Shown: one piece after another, positions 12,317 to 24,147 of the stretch | How the letters are laid out: every line of letters starts with the position of its first letter | Position numbering within the stretch: the first letter of the stretch is position 1 | Source: Tolypocladium sp. Sup5 PDA-1 | Taxonomy: Eukaryota > Ascomycota > Sordariomycetes > Hypocreales > Ophiocordycipitaceae | Direction: 5' to 3' | DNA length: 64,000 bases | Assembly: GCA_000750105.3 (NCBI GenBank) | Contig: JPHH03000002.1 | Coordinates: 620,001 to 684,000 of the forward strand | Made by a program: the position numbers and the translations under genes | The notes under the pieces: generated by a model | What the model saw: the letters and a program-made list of their open reading frames with translations, nothing else | What the model was told of the DNA's origin: nothing | Database searches by the model: none

Positions 12317-13229
12317 ATGGCCACCAAAGCGGCGCAGAAGCGGGCATGTTCCTCCTCCCATGGTGGGCCGTGACAAGATATGCTGACCGCTGCGCCAGTT
12401 GACCCGCGAATACAAGACCATATCCGAGAACCCGCCACCCTACATCACCGCCCATCCATCCGAGTCCAACATCCTAGAGTAGGCATACCTTCCACGTAGT
12501 CAGGGCGTCGCCCTCTGCTGACACAGCTGCTGCAGATGGCACTACATCATCACCGGTCCAGAAGATACACCGTACCACGGGGGCCAGTATTGGGGCACCC
12601 TGATGTTCCCTCCTAACTACCCCTTTGCGCCGCCCGCGATCCGCATGCACACCCCATCGGGGCGCTTCCAGCCGTCGACGCGGTTGTGCCTCTCCATCTC
12701 CGATTTCCACCCAAAGTCCTTCAACCCCGCGTGGGAAGTCTCGACCATCCTCATCGGTCTGCTATCGTTCATGACCAGCGACGAAATGACGACGGGCTCG
12801 GTTTCCACGACTTCCGCCGAGAGAAAATATATGGCCTCGCGATCACGATGGTGGAACTCGACCGGCGGCGGCTCGCAGTCCAAGGCTAACCCCGCGCAGA
12901 AGGGCAACGTCAAGGCGGGCGACGGGGGTGCCAAGTTCCGGGCAGAGTGGCCCGAGGTGGACGTGGAGAACTGGGAGTCGATCAAGAAGAACAAGATTGA
13001 CCCGGCAACGGGCAACCGGCTGGATGGCGAGAACGGTTCATCATGCGGACCTCAGCTTGGTATTGCTGGCTCAAGCGGAAACCAAGCGCAAGCCGTTGTC
13101 GACGCCGTCGTTCAGCAGCGAGACGCCGGGCGGGGCTGGATATACCGCAACAAGCTCCTTGTCGCGGGCGCCGTCATATTCATCTATGTGCTGATTGCGA
13201 GACTAGTCCATGGGGACGGGTTGGCATGA
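12317..13229 (+). CDS. UBC6: Tail-anchored ubiquitin-conjugating enzyme E2 (Ubc6)
   Basis: Three exons: 12317-12343, 12399-12478 and 12536-13229, 266 residues. Ubc6 is the ER-membrane E2 that works with Doa10-type ligases in ER-associated degradation. The start (MATKAAQKR-LTREYK) and the UBC fold (NILEWHYIITGPEDTPYHGG) are clear. The catalytic cysteine is in STRLCLSISDFHP, and the Ubc6-typical insertion follows. A single hydrophobic tail anchor (about residues 240-260) precedes a short charged end. The first intron has a GC donor (GCATGT at 12344) with a TGCTGAC branch site and CAG acceptor; no GT donor joins KR to LTREYK in frame. The second intron is GTAGGC...CAG. Confidence 0.96.
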
Positions 13230-14355
13230 GGGAGATGCTACGGAAGGGATCTTGGCCGGGATGCGATGCATTTAGAGCTGTCGCGTGTCTGCTGTTAGTC
13301 CGGTGCAAGCATGGGAGGTATCAGTGCAATACACGAACAGACTCGCGTCTGAGTTTAAGCCTTTACGGGGCACAACGTAGTGTTGTGTGTTGCCTGCGGT
13401 GTGTATTCCTGTATTCAAAGAGCCCTAGAGCTGTTTCGGGGGCTCTCGTAGTAAGGTAGGTAGCCACAGGTCATAAGGGCATGCTGATTACATTATCGGA
13501 CATTTGTCACCAAAGTACGGACTACATACGAGTAGATGCGACGCCAGATTATGTCGCCAAAAATCCCCTCTCAGCGATGACGCTTAGAAGGTCCTTTACA
13601 ACACTACGCGCAGTATTTATTTGTTGTGCTTGAACACGCCGCACTGGCTTAGAAAAAGGCCTCCACACCCTACAAGGGTTATCCCGACATCTAGTGCCTT
13701 TATCCGAATCGCGATGAATCTGTGAATGGGATTTGGGGCAGCGATACAGGGTAGTCAAGGCGAGGTCTGTAAGACGGCCGTTGAGGCCCGAGAATCAACC
13801 GGCTGAGATCTGCACGTTTCAGCGCCTCTAGGGAGTGCGGGTAGCGGGGATCGGCCGCTGGACGGCCTGGCGCAGGGCTTGTGTGGGCGGGACCTTGCAA
13901 ACGGGGGCGCTCAGGTGGAAAATTGTGACGCAGGCTCCGAAATTTTGTCATCACCTCAGTAAGCCATGGTCGAGGCCTTCCACCCATCCATCGCAAGACC
14001 TCTCCTCTCGCAACTTCGAGCCTGCGGCACCTCCAGGCCACCCGACGACTCTCTCGCGCTCCCCCCGCGACGTGACGTCCTGTGCGAGGTGCGGCGATCC
14101 GTGCAGCCTCCCATGACGGGCCCGATGCGCTTGTGCAGAGGATTCTAGAGTCCCTCCTTTGTCCAGGTCTGGAGCGGGCATTTGGAAATCGAAGCCTCTA
14201 GAGCTCTTCTGCCCGCACCGCACCACACCCATCCCCACAGCCTCGCCGACCTCCGGGCCCTCGCCTCGACCCACGCTCCGCACCGCACCGCGACCGCCTC
14301 TTGACCGAAGCAACGCGGAGCGAAGCAGAGCAGAGCCCCCGACCTTGCCTGCACC
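13230..14355. other. Gene-free gap, 3' flank of UBC6 and leader of the BTB-like gene
   Basis: No credible ORF. The last 250 nt before 14356 are strongly C-rich and pyrimidine-rich, consistent with a promoter and 5' leader for the downstream gene. Confidence 0.5.
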
Positions 14356-16896
14356 ATGGCGCCGCCCAACGGCTCGTCCAAGACTCGCAAGGCTGGGCCC
14401 AGCAAGCAGCCGCTCAAGCCTGTCGTGCCCGCGCTGCCTTTGCCCTACGTCAAGCGCCAGGCGGCTGCAGCGGCTGCAGCTTCGACTCGCCCGCCGCCTC
14501 CCGAGCCCACGACCGACAACCACGATACAAACGGCATTGTGCAGCAAAAGCCCAAGGAAGCCGTCGATCGGTCCCCGGTCTCAGGCACGAAACATGAGGC
14601 TGAATCACTGCTGGCCGACGGAAAACAGTCCACCGACTCCGCCAGCGCGGAGGGACAGACAAATGGGCATGGACCGACGGGTAGGCTTCCCCCATTGGCG
14701 TTGACCATGCCCAGGACGAATTGCCCGCTGACAGTCCCTGACATCCTAGCTGCTCCCGTTGCCGGCAGATCTGACCCACTCGAGGTAGTCGCTGTCGTGA
14801 ACGCCAGTAACGCCTCCGCCGAGGTGCAGGCGGCTGAGCATCCGATCCAGCGACCCAGCCCTGATCGCCCTTCCGAGACATCTGTCATCCTTGACGGCGC
14901 CGCTACCAAGCACGAGTCGCAACAGAAGCCTGGTCAGTTCCATTGTCTTGATAGAGCCTGCCAGACGCTGACGACAGATGTAGTCGAGCAACACTCCGCC
15001 AAGGTGGCCAAGTCTCGCCCGCCGCCAGGCATCTCGCCGACACGCTACCAGATGCCTCCTCCTTTCCAGCCCACCAACCGACCCCTGGGCATGATGGGAA
15101 ACGGAGATGTGCCTCGCGGCCCGCGACCGCATCCGCCGAACAGACCGCACCACATGCACCAGGCACACCCGAGCAATGGAAGTATCCATTTTGGCACCTT
15201 CCATGGCTCCCAGAGCTCGTCTCCTGCGCCACCACACTCTGGAGGCCTTGCGCCACCCCCCGGAATGGCTGGCCCTGATGGTCGCCCGGCTTACATGGGC
15301 CATGCCGGCAATGGTTTCCCGCCAATGATGCCGTATGGCACGGACGTAATGCATGCCGCCAATTTCGACAACTACGGTCGTCCAGCGATGGGCTACGGTC
15401 CCATGGAATCATACCCTCCTTATGGTAACAACTTCGGGCCGTCGACTCCCCACAGCTTTCACGATTCGCAGTCATCTGCCCATCCCGAGGACAATGGCAT
15501 GTACGGTCAATATCCGCCCGGCCTCCGGAACGGAGGTGCTGTCCCTGGCGACGACATGCACGCACAGAATCCGCAGGGAAGGAGGTTTGGCCCGCCTGAA
15601 TATCCCAGGCCCATGATGCCCAATCCAGGACCTCCGCCCATGATGCCCCACGACGACCACGGCGATGGCGTCGTCGGATATCTGCAGCAGCAGTTTGCCT
15701 CGCCAGAGCTGGCGGACTGCACACTGGAGCTTCGATACTCGGACGACAGAGCGAGACCCGTTCGTATCCCTGGCCACCGCCTCATCTTTGCCCGCAGCCC
15801 TGAGCTTTCTGCTCTGCTTCGGAAGCAGGCGCTCCAGCCCGCTGTCCCAGACAGAGCTTTGCAGACTTTGCTCCTCGAAAGCGACAGCAAATGGGTGCGG
15901 TCCGACTCGTTCTACATGGCAGTCCAGCGCCTGTACGGCCTGCCACTGCTGCATGTCCCGCCGCACAATCGAGCAGACTCTGGCGACGTGACTGAAGCTG
16001 GGTCTGCCAAGGAGCAGTTCCAGTTCGCACTGTCCTACGCTGCCGCTGGCCGCCTTCTCGACTGGGCCCCTGTTGTGCGACGAGGCTGCGAGGTGGCAAC
16101 TCAGCTCCTGGGATGGCAGACGCTGGAGAAGGGGTTGGAGTTTGCCATGGACGGCTACAGCGACAATGGCTCCCACGAGTCATACAGGTACGGCGATGGC
16201 TCGCGTGCCATCCTCAACGCGGTGGCCACGTATGTGGTCCACAACCTTCCGCCCAGCTTCAACCTCGACACCTCGGCCGAAGTGCGCGAGCACTACGCTC
16301 GACTCCCGGCGCATCCTCCGTCGCCATCGACTCCGACTCTAGCGGTCTCGAAGACGATGACCTCGCCCGCGATTGCGAGAGGATCGTCGGTGCAGCTTGG
16401 CAAGGGACGTCGCTCGCAACAGATTGCCAACATCCAATTTGGCGACCTCTCTCTTTCCGAGGGCAAGAATGCGTCCGAGACGGAGACGCCCAAAGCGACC
16501 CGACAGGCCCAGCCGGTGTCGCATGCGGTCTTGTCTCGCGTCCTGCTCAACCTACCTTTTACTCAGCTCAAGATGATCCTAGAATCGTCTGGATCTGGAA
16601 ACGTCAATGGCTGGGCGAACACCGAGACACGCTACCGCGTCATCAAGCGCGCAGTAGAGGAGCGTGAGGCGCGCCGACTTCATGCCTTGGAAGCAGTCGT
16701 TGGCGGGCGAGTCCCCGGCTCCGATGAGATTCGAACGGCTCTTCGCAGCCCCAACCCACGAGACGTGGGCCAGTGGAGTGCGCTGGGGTGGCAGGAAGAG
16801 ATTCTGCCTCATGGCAACCCGGACGGGCCTTCGCTCGGCCGCACATGGGTCCCGTTGATGGAGCCGCAGAACGGATCGGCGGCCGAGTATCCATGA
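14356..16896 (+). CDS. BTB/POZ-like domain protein with disordered proline-rich N-terminus
   Basis: The frame is open for 846 codons from an ATG in a good context (CACCATGGCG). The first ~430 residues are low in complexity, rich in Pro, Gly, His and Met, and probably disordered. From about residue 435 (YLQQQFASPELADCTLELRY...RIPGHRLIFARSPELSALLR) the sequence reads like a BTB/POZ domain. A helical BACK-like region follows, then a C-terminal conserved part ending WSALGWQEEILPHG. Two stretches, 14681-14749 (69 nt) and 14933-14983 (51 nt), have GT...CTGAC...AG intron signals and lengths divisible by three; if both are spliced the protein has 806 residues. The function is unknown. The family name is a fold-level call made without a search. 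Confidence 0.8.
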   Translation: MAPPNGSSKTRKAGPSKQPLKPVVPALPLPYVKRQAAAAAAASTRPPPPEPTTDNHDTNGIVQQKPKEAVDRSPVSGTKHEAESLLADGKQSTDSASAEGQTNGHGPTGRLPPLALTMPRTNCPLTVPDILAAPVAGRSDPLEVVAVVNASNASAEVQAAEHPIQRPSPDRPSETSVILDGAATKHESQQKPGQFHCLDRACQTLTTDVVEQHSAKVAKSRPPPGISPTRYQMPPPFQPTNRPLGMMGNGDVPRGPRPHPPNRPHHMHQAHPSNGSIHFGTFHGSQSSSPAPPHSGGLAPPPGMAGPDGRPAYMGHAGNGFPPMMPYGTDVMHAANFDNYGRPAMGYGPMESYPPYGNNFGPSTPHSFHDSQSSAHPEDNGMYGQYPPGLRNGGAVPGDDMHAQNPQGRRFGPPEYPRPMMPNPGPPPMMPHDDHGDGVVGYLQQQFASPELADCTLELRYSDDRARPVRIPGHRLIFARSPELSALLRKQALQPAVPDRALQTLLLESDSKWVRSDSFYMAVQRLYGLPLLHVPPHNRADSGDVTEAGSAKEQFQFALSYAAAGRLLDWAPVVRRGCEVATQLLGWQTLEKGLEFAMDGYSDNGSHESYRYGDGSRAILNAVATYVVHNLPPSFNLDTSAEVREHYARLPAHPPSPSTPTLAVSKTMTSPAIARGSSVQLGKGRRSQQIANIQFGDLSLSEGKNASETETPKATRQAQPVSHAVLSRVLLNLPFTQLKMILESSGSGNVNGWANTETRYRVIKRAVEEREARRLHALEAVVGGRVPGSDEIRTALRSPNPRDVGQWSALGWQEEILPHGNPDGPSLGRTWVPLMEPQNGSAAEYP

Positions 16897-18270
16897 GCAC
16901 GCCCGCAAACGAGTTACGACGTTTATTGACGAGTTGCCGAATCGGCATTGCATTTTGCATCACAGTAAAAGCACTTGGTCCGTGATAGCAGTTGCTTACG
17001 GATGACGATTCCCCCTTTTTTGACAAAAGCACGCAGCATGTTGCTGCTGGTTGATGAGCACCGGGGTCTTTAAAAAATCTCTCTGCCTGTTGGCATGGGT
17101 GGCTCATGACGGAAACGCTGAGGGCAACGATTACGCTCTTCTCTTCGCGCCACTGGTGTGCCACGCTTGTTCGTTGCTTACGGCAAGTTGGTACCTCCTA
17201 GGCCGCGTTGACGATTTTCAGGAGCAAGACGACTAGGATGACTGCGTCTGGGGATGCGCAGGCGGTTGCACGGCGACCAACGTCGTCTGAAGGATAACCG
17301 ATATTGACGTTTGGAGACGGACGGCGTGGATATGGGAGGCACTGGTTGCGGAGACGGAGACGGGATATTCTGTGTGGGTAGCAGGAAAGAGATATTAGTG
17401 TGGCTGGAATCCCAGGTAGTTTCATACCAGGAGAGAGCTCCAGAACATATGCAGGGCTAAAGATCGTTTAATGTACGGATGAGACCAGCAAGGTAGAGGC
17501 ATACTTGTTTGCCTCGCGAGGGATCATTTGGATGGGCAGCGGCCGGCTCAGATTTGGTAGGATACGGCCGGGCTTCCGAGGTCTCGAGGTTCAATGTCAG
17601 GACCCAGGCTTGTGCAGCACAGTAGCAGCGTAAGTCCTCGGCGACGTGGGTAGTGAGATGATTGGATGAGTGGCAAAGGATCAACATGTTGGAGGACAGT
17701 GCGCCGTTCACATGTTTTCCCTACACGTCGTTGTTGCTCTACGAAGTATACAGTACCAAGGCAACGATCCCTGCCCTATAGCTCAACTTATTTTTGACGA
17801 TATCAAAACAAGTGGTAAACAAGCGCTGCGCAGACGCGCAATCGGTACGTAATGGCCGTAGGGCTGGGCGTCCTGTCATCATCAGCATAAGGTCGCAATT
17901 TGGGAGAGATGGATGGATCATGGAGGTGGCGCCAGAGACACGGCGGGGAATCCTTGCGAGCTGCAGCCCCCACTAATAAATTATCTCGGGGACACCCCTG
18001 GTCAAGCCGAGGTCTTGAGCTTCTTATCACGCTGGACTTCTTGTTTTCATTCCAGTCCTTTTTCCTCCATCCAACCTCTTTCCCTCCGCGACGCGACACC
18101 AGACCCCGACTCCGTCTCCGCGCCTCTGGACCGCGGGCGAACAAAGGAAGACGGCGTGTCGCTTGCAATTCGCTTGTTCTACGACGCTGCGTTTGGGCTC
18201 CGGACGCTGGGCTCCGAGGGATAGCTGCTGATGTCACGTCCTTGATTGGGGAGCTTTGAGCTTGTGACAG

Positions 18271-18294
18271 CCAGCCAGCCAGCCAGCCAGCCAG
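18271..18294 (+). repeat. (CCAG)6 microsatellite
   Basis: Six perfect tetranucleotide units, about 130 nt upstream of the TMEM135-like start codon, in the likely 5' leader or promoter. Confidence 0.95.
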
Positions 18295-18370
18295 CCCCGT
18301 CTGTGCCAACACACCACGACCGGCATCACCACCACAACCAGCAACGACAAAAGCTGCCATCGCTACCCGA

Positions 18371-18389
18371 ATCCATCCATCCATCCATC
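18371..18389 (+). repeat. (ATCC)n microsatellite
   Basis: A short perfect ATCC run, about 35-50 nt before the start codon at 18421, so probably transcribed in the 5' leader. Confidence 0.9.
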
Positions 18390-18420
18390 GCACCTACGCC
18401 GACACGGCCCTCTACCCACA

Positions 18421-20300
18421 ATGGCGTCGCCAGCGCCGCCCGGCGCGTCCCCCGGCGCAGCCGCTGGTGCTTCTGCTGGCGGCAGCGGCCCCAAGACCAT
18501 CGACCCGGTGCTGCGCAACACGCTGCGCTACACCATCTCGGCGCGCGAGTACGCGACGCTGCACAAGTACATCCTCTCGCGGTCGCGCGTCCTGCGGCGC
18601 GGCGCGCCCAGCCCGGCCGCCGTCGACAAGGCGCTGCAGCCGCGCAAGGGCGGCGGCGGCGACGACTACAACGCCAAGGCGGTGCGCCATGCGCTGCGCG
18701 TCTTCGCGGCGACGTGGGTGGGCATGAAGGGCTGGGAGGCGGTCGCGCGGCGGATGGCGGGAGACAAAGAGTGAGTGAAGGATCCCCTTGATGGTGGTGG
18801 TGATGGTGGTGGTGATGACGCTGACGAGAAGACATCGCAGCTCGGGCGCCGCCGGCAAAAAGGTGCCCTTCTACAAGTCGCCCGCGCTGCGGCTCTCGCT
18901 CTCGCTCTCGACCATCCTGCTCCTCTACCGCATCCTCTTCCGCTTCCTGTCGCGGCTGCGCGCGCACCTCCTGGACGCCCAGGTCGAGCCCTTCCGGCGG
19001 CGCAACCCGCGCACCGCCGCGACGTTGACGTCGCCCTACGCGCCGGCCGTGGGCGCCTCGCTCGCGGGGCTCGCGCTCGGCGTCTACCCGGCGCAGCAGC
19101 TGCGCGTCTCCGTCGCCATCTACATGATGTTCCGCGCGCTTGAGTTCGGCTGGAACGTCTGCGAGGGCGAGGGCCTCGTCTGGGGCGTGCGCGCCGACGG
19201 CAAGAAGCGCGAGCGGCCCTGGTGGTTCGGCAGCTGGATGCTGCAGCCGCTGACGTTTGGGCAGCTGCTACACGCCTGCGTCTTTGACCGGGACTGCTTC
19301 CCCGAGGTTGGTCCGCCCCCTTTCTCCCTGTGTCGAGGCTGTGGGGGTTGGTATATAAGGCATCTAACCGTGTTGACAGGCGTACGGCAACTTCATCTTC
19401 AAAAACTCGTCGGCGTACCTGCACGAGCGGCCGCAGTCCTGGCCCGGCCACCTCAAGTGGCCCAGGACGTCTCAGATTGTCGACAGCCTCGCCGAGATGG
19501 CCCGCCTGAACTGGCCGTACGTTGGCCCCTTTTCACAGACCCGAGGTCCAACTAACACCCCCCTCAGGGCATACATCTCGCCAACCATGTTCCCAAACAA
19601 GACGGTCCTCCCGCCGTCCCTCGAGACCGTCTCCCCCCTGACCTCGCAGGCGCACCCGCTCATCACCTCGCTCTCCTGCGCGACCCTCCACCCGTCGGAC
19701 CCGTCCTGCCTGCGCACCTACCTCACCTTCTGGCTCAACTCGTTCCCGCCCCTCGCCCGCTTCTTCCTCGTCGTCTACTCGGCCCTCACCGTCCTCCCGC
19801 GCTTCCGCGCGCTCTACAACTTCCCCGTCGCCACCCTCCAGCGCATCCTCGCCCGCACCCTGCGCATGTCCACCTTCGTCACCGGCGCCATCTCCACCGC
19901 CTGGGCCTCCATCTGCTTCCTCCAGGCCTACCTGCCGCGCCACGTCCTCGCCACCCAGCGCTTCTTCCTCGGCGGCTTCTTCGCCGGCCTGTGGGCCTGG
20001 GTCGAGCGCCGCCACGGCCGGGGCATCTTCCTCTACAGCGCCCGCGCCAGCGTCGACAGCCTGTGGAAGGTCGGCGTCAAGCGCCGCTGGTGGAAGGCCA
20101 TGCGCGGCGGCGACGTCTGGGTCTTTGTCCTCGCACTCATGGTCACGGGCGTCGTGTACGAGCGCGACGCCCGCGCCATCCGCGAGGGCGAGTGGCGCAA
20201 GGGCATGAGCTGGGTCCGTGGCGAGGGCTGGCGGGACTGGGGCGCGGATGACGAGAGCGACGACGACGGCGATGACAAGAAGAAGAACAAGGAAGAGTAG
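18421..20300 (+). CDS. TMEM135-family integral membrane protein
   Basis: Four exons: 18421-18770, 18841-19306, 19380-19516 and 19568-20300, 561 residues. Several hydrophobic segments and a cysteine motif (LSCATLHPSDPSCLRTYL) match the TMEM135/PMP52-like family. Animal members are linked to peroxisome and mitochondrial dynamics; the fungal role is not established. The N-terminus is Ala/Gly/Ser-rich, the fold begins at LRYTISAREYATLHKYIL, and the tail ends in an acidic-lysine run (ESDDDGDDKKKNKEE). Intron 1 contains a TGG/GAT triplet run (18790-18818). The intron 2 donor, GTTGGT, is weak but the AYGNF join is convincing. The gene converges on the OPT transporter. Confidence 0.9.
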
Positions 20301-20683
20301 CTAGTCCGTACACAACTTACAACACATATGCAAGGGCATGGATAGGGCTTGTATGCTCGTACGCGTCTTCAATTCTAGACTTAGCCTGGGCCTTGTCATG
20401 CTTATACGACGGGGTGCTTAGTGGATGCAATGACAAAAATTCCGTTGTCGTGTGGATATTGGTATTGCCTGCTATTGCCAACGAGTCTACGGAGTACATG
20501 TCCTTGCTAGACGTACCATGGCAACACCGGAGCAACATTACAGGTAGAGCCCATGACGGTATATAAAACGACCGTTTCCCAATACACAATGGTCCGAGGC
20601 CGACAGTCAAACACCACCCCAACCCCTCAAGCGGTCCCCATACCGGGGCTGGTAAAATGGCCCATGCATGCGAATGATCAAGC
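20301..20683. other. Gap between convergent TMEM135-like and OPT genes
   Basis: 3' flanking sequence with one copy of the ACGGAGTAC motif (20487-20497). Nothing coding was seen. Confidence 0.5.
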
Positions 20684-23600
20684 TCAAGGAGCAGGGATCT
20701 TGCTGGCGTCCCACCAGGGGTAGAACCGCTGGCCTTTGGCAAGCGTCATCAGCGTGCACGCCTTCTCCTCGCAGCCATGGAAGGGTTGGTCGTTGCCCCA
20801 CCACTCGACCTTGATATTTGCCCACTGGACAGAGAAGAGCATGATGAGACCTGCGATAGCAATGCCGGCGGAGAAGGAGGCGGAGAGGACAAAATTGTAC
20901 TGTGCGCACACTAGGTTAGTCGGCCTTATCCTCAACATGTAACACAGCAGGAGTACGCCATGGGCAGGGGCCGAGGAGGGAGAAACCGACCTTGGACCAA
21001 AGCGACAGGTATCGGCTGCGGATGTAGATCCACGAGAGCCAGGCGATGGGCACGTTGGGCCACATATAGGCAAAATCTGGCCGTCTCGTTAGACTCTGTG
21101 CTTCAAAGGGGGAGAGTAGATGGGTGTGCACGTACTGTACGGCGCCCAGCCCAGGGAGCCACCAATGGCGGCAACAACGTGAATTTGTCGCAGAGCCCGC
21201 GAGTCGGGCCACTTCTTCCTAAGGGCCCAGAAGAGGGCGACGACGAAGATTCCAGCGGGGAAGCCCAGCAGCAGCCACTTGTACTGGCCGTCCTTGCCAA
21301 AGACCTTGATGGGGCCGATGGTTCCCCAGAGGACCGAGGCGGTAAAGAAGGTGTTGGGGCCGGGGCATAGGAATCGCATGGGCGCGGCACTCGTGCAGAC
21401 GTCCTTGATGTCCATCTACGCAGTTTGTGTGTTAAGGTGGCTGATCGACTTGTGCGTTCTCTGGTTGGACAGGCAACAACATACCTGGAACTTCATGATG
21501 CCAGTGCAGATGAGCGTGGAGATGAGCGTAGCAACCATCTGGCCGGCAAAGGTAACTCGGGGAGGCATCTGGACGCCGTTAGTCACGGGTTGTTGCTAGT
21601 CACGCGCACATAAGCTAGATGTGAAGGCTTACATGGAGGTAGTGCGCAAGCTTCAAGTCGTTGGCGAAGTGAACCGCATGGGCACAAGTGACATAGCTAG
21701 TCGTCTGTCAGCACCTTCCGCCATTATCCCCGAGGCGGCGGTGGCGGCCACAACGCTGCACAAGCTTACCCGTAAGACTTGAAGAAGTTCATTGCCAGAG
21801 CGTTGCCCTCCACAATGATACCGCCGATGAACTCGGCAAGCACGTTGAGAGTCACTTCCATGCCAGTCATCGCTGCCACGATGCCAACAGGAATGACGAA
21901 TATAATGCAAAGGAGGATTCCGCTACTACCGTCAGTATAAGGTGGCCACAGCACATCATGTATGCAGACTTACTAGAGCACAACAGCAGGAGACGTGTAG
22001 GTCGGCCAGAGAGCAATCCCGAGCATACCAAAGACGACAGAGATGACGAGTACACCAAAGTACCACCATTCCGAGACTGTGAAAAGCCTTCATTAGAAAG
22101 GTACGCAAAGAGGATATTAGTAGCATGGGAAGCGGTACCTTCTGGGTACACCGCCATTAGGCGATTGTGCACATCCATGTATTCACCTTCCCCGGTCTGC
22201 GTATCCGCGCCTTCACTTGTCGCCTTCTTCTTCTTCTTGAGTCGAAAGCCCTTGATGAGGTTCTTAAAGCCCATCGAGATCTCGTAGCGGTGGTAAAGGA
22301 TTACGTGCATGATCACGGCGCTGTAAATTGCAAAGAAGAAGCCGCTGCTGCCGTTAGCATATGGGGCCCATGGCATCTCTCGTGTTCAGACTTACTAGAC
22401 GAGGCACTGGGCAGCGCTCATGTACGGAGCAGAGTATTTGCTGTACTTTTCAAGATCGAACATGCCGCGCTTGTCTAGGGTAGCAGAGACGTTGTAGAGC
22501 TTGCCAAAGTGGTCGTAGACTCGATTGGAGTTGATTGGGAGGTATCCGGTATTCCAAGTATTGGTATACCAAACTGCAAGGATAAAAAGACCCGTAATGA
22601 ACATGCCCCCCGCCGCATTGAACGTGGCAAACGATGGATTCAACTTTATATGGAATTAGAAGCCACGGAAACCAGTTGGAAAGATGGAAAGAATCTTACC
22701 AGAGGGTCAAAATCGTTATGGCACATCGCATTCCAGTCAAAGGTTGTAACTGGGTTGAACATCTAGTAACCAACGCTGTTAGTACGGCGGACAGTTGATT
22801 TCGCAATGTACATGTACGTACACCCAGGCCATTCTGCATGCCAGTGAGGACGTTGAGGTGGAGGTTGGTGGGCGCGATCCATGTCATCCACGAAAAGTAG
22901 GTGAGCGCCTGGAAGAGGTAGTTGGGGAACCAAAAGTACACGAAAATGCCGATACCGGTGTACATGAAGAATCTGTAGCGGGAAATCGTCCACATCTTTT
23001 TAAACGGGCCCATGACCTCCAGGTTCTTCTCGTCGTGAAGCGCAGTGTTGAGTGCGATAGTGACCAGTGACCTGGGCCACACACAGTAGGACGGGTAGAC
23101 GAGGAACTTCCTGGTCAGGCCCGCAAGACCATAGCCGATGAAGTTGGTCGAAAAGGCGTTGAGGAACATGTAGCCATAGTTGCGCGCATACTGCTGGTTA
23201 AAGTACTGCGGCAGGATCTGTGTCCAGATGATGTAGTTGGTGTACGGCAGACTCTTCGACGTGGTTGCCATGATGGCAATGAGCATGTGCTCCTTCTTGT
23301 TGAAGCGGCCGGGGTTGAGGTTGATCTTTTTGCCGGTAAAGGGGATGGTGAACTCGTACTTGGGCATCCATTTCTCCCAGGCCTTGCCGACAGGGAACGC
23401 CAGCAGCTGGGCAAGATTGGTGTCGAAGCGGATGGCCGGCTGTCTGATGCTGAAGAGCTGGTTGATACAGGCAAGAAGAACGGAGAAGAAAATGCCGATG
23501 AACCAGGCACGGATGGTAGAGGCGGGGATGTTGGGGTCGTCAAAGTTATCGACGACGGCTCGGACTTCAGCATAGGGGCTGTTGTTGGTGATGAGTGCCG

Positions 23601-24147
23601 CCTCAAGTTTAACCTCCTGGATCAGTCGCTCATGCTTCTCGGGGTTATCCATGATGTCATCATTGCCTGTTGCCGTCAGTCAAAGGGAGCTATGGCATGC
23701 CTCACATCCAGACTTACTAAGAAATTCCTTGATGCTTTGCAGCGTCACGAAAGGGAAATTTGGATCGCCGTCATGGATGGCCAGCACCTTTGTCATCATT
23801 ACACGCACGCTTTCGAGGCTCATGGACGCAGCCAACTCCTTGGCCTCGAGAATATCGTCCTCGGTAGCATTGAGATGCCTGTCAGTTGTGGTTAGTGCGA
23901 GGCCAAACGCAATAAAACGATGTAGGAGAAACGTGACCTACCCCTCGAGGGTGTGATTGCGGTCTGTCTCAACATCTTCGCTGGCCTGGAGATGTGTTAG
24001 AGAACCACCCGGGTTTTGAGGAGTGGGACCCAGCTGAGAGGCACTTACAACAGTGTGGACCTTCTCGATGGGGTCAAAAGGCTTCCTGTTGAAGATGCCC
24101 TCCTCCTGCACCTGGACATCTCCGTCTTGCCTGGGCCCCTTCTCCAT
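20684..24147 (-). CDS. Oligopeptide transporter, OPT family, 14 exons
   Basis: Exons: 24147-24049, 23985-23942, 23878-23718, 23666-22822, 22762-22700, 22643-22396, 22347-22139, 22076-21974, 21925-21770, 21696-21633, 21568-21485, 21415-21136, 21076-20991 and 20899-20684; 885 residues, all phases consistent. OPT proteins are proton-coupled plasma-membrane importers of small peptides or peptide-like compounds. Seen here are an acidic cytosolic N-terminus, a first membrane segment at TIRAWFIGIFFSVLLACINQLF, the conserved NPGRFNKKEH and AFSTNFIGYGLAG stretches, and the family motif HAVHFANDLKLAHYLHMPPR spanning an exon join. The C-terminus ends in FYPWWDASKIPAP. It has by far the most introns in the window. 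Introns 6 and 8 (both 48 nt) and intron 3 are similar to each other, and two acceptors are NAGNAG. Confidence 0.96.

Larger units (their letters stand above)
16897..18420. other. 1.5 kb gene-free gap with microsatellites
   Basis: No coding signal was found. The distal part is the probable promoter of the TMEM135-like gene and contains a CCAG run and an ATCC run, listed separately. The ORF at 17900-18259 is lost in low-complexity DNA and is not credited. Confidence 0.5.
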
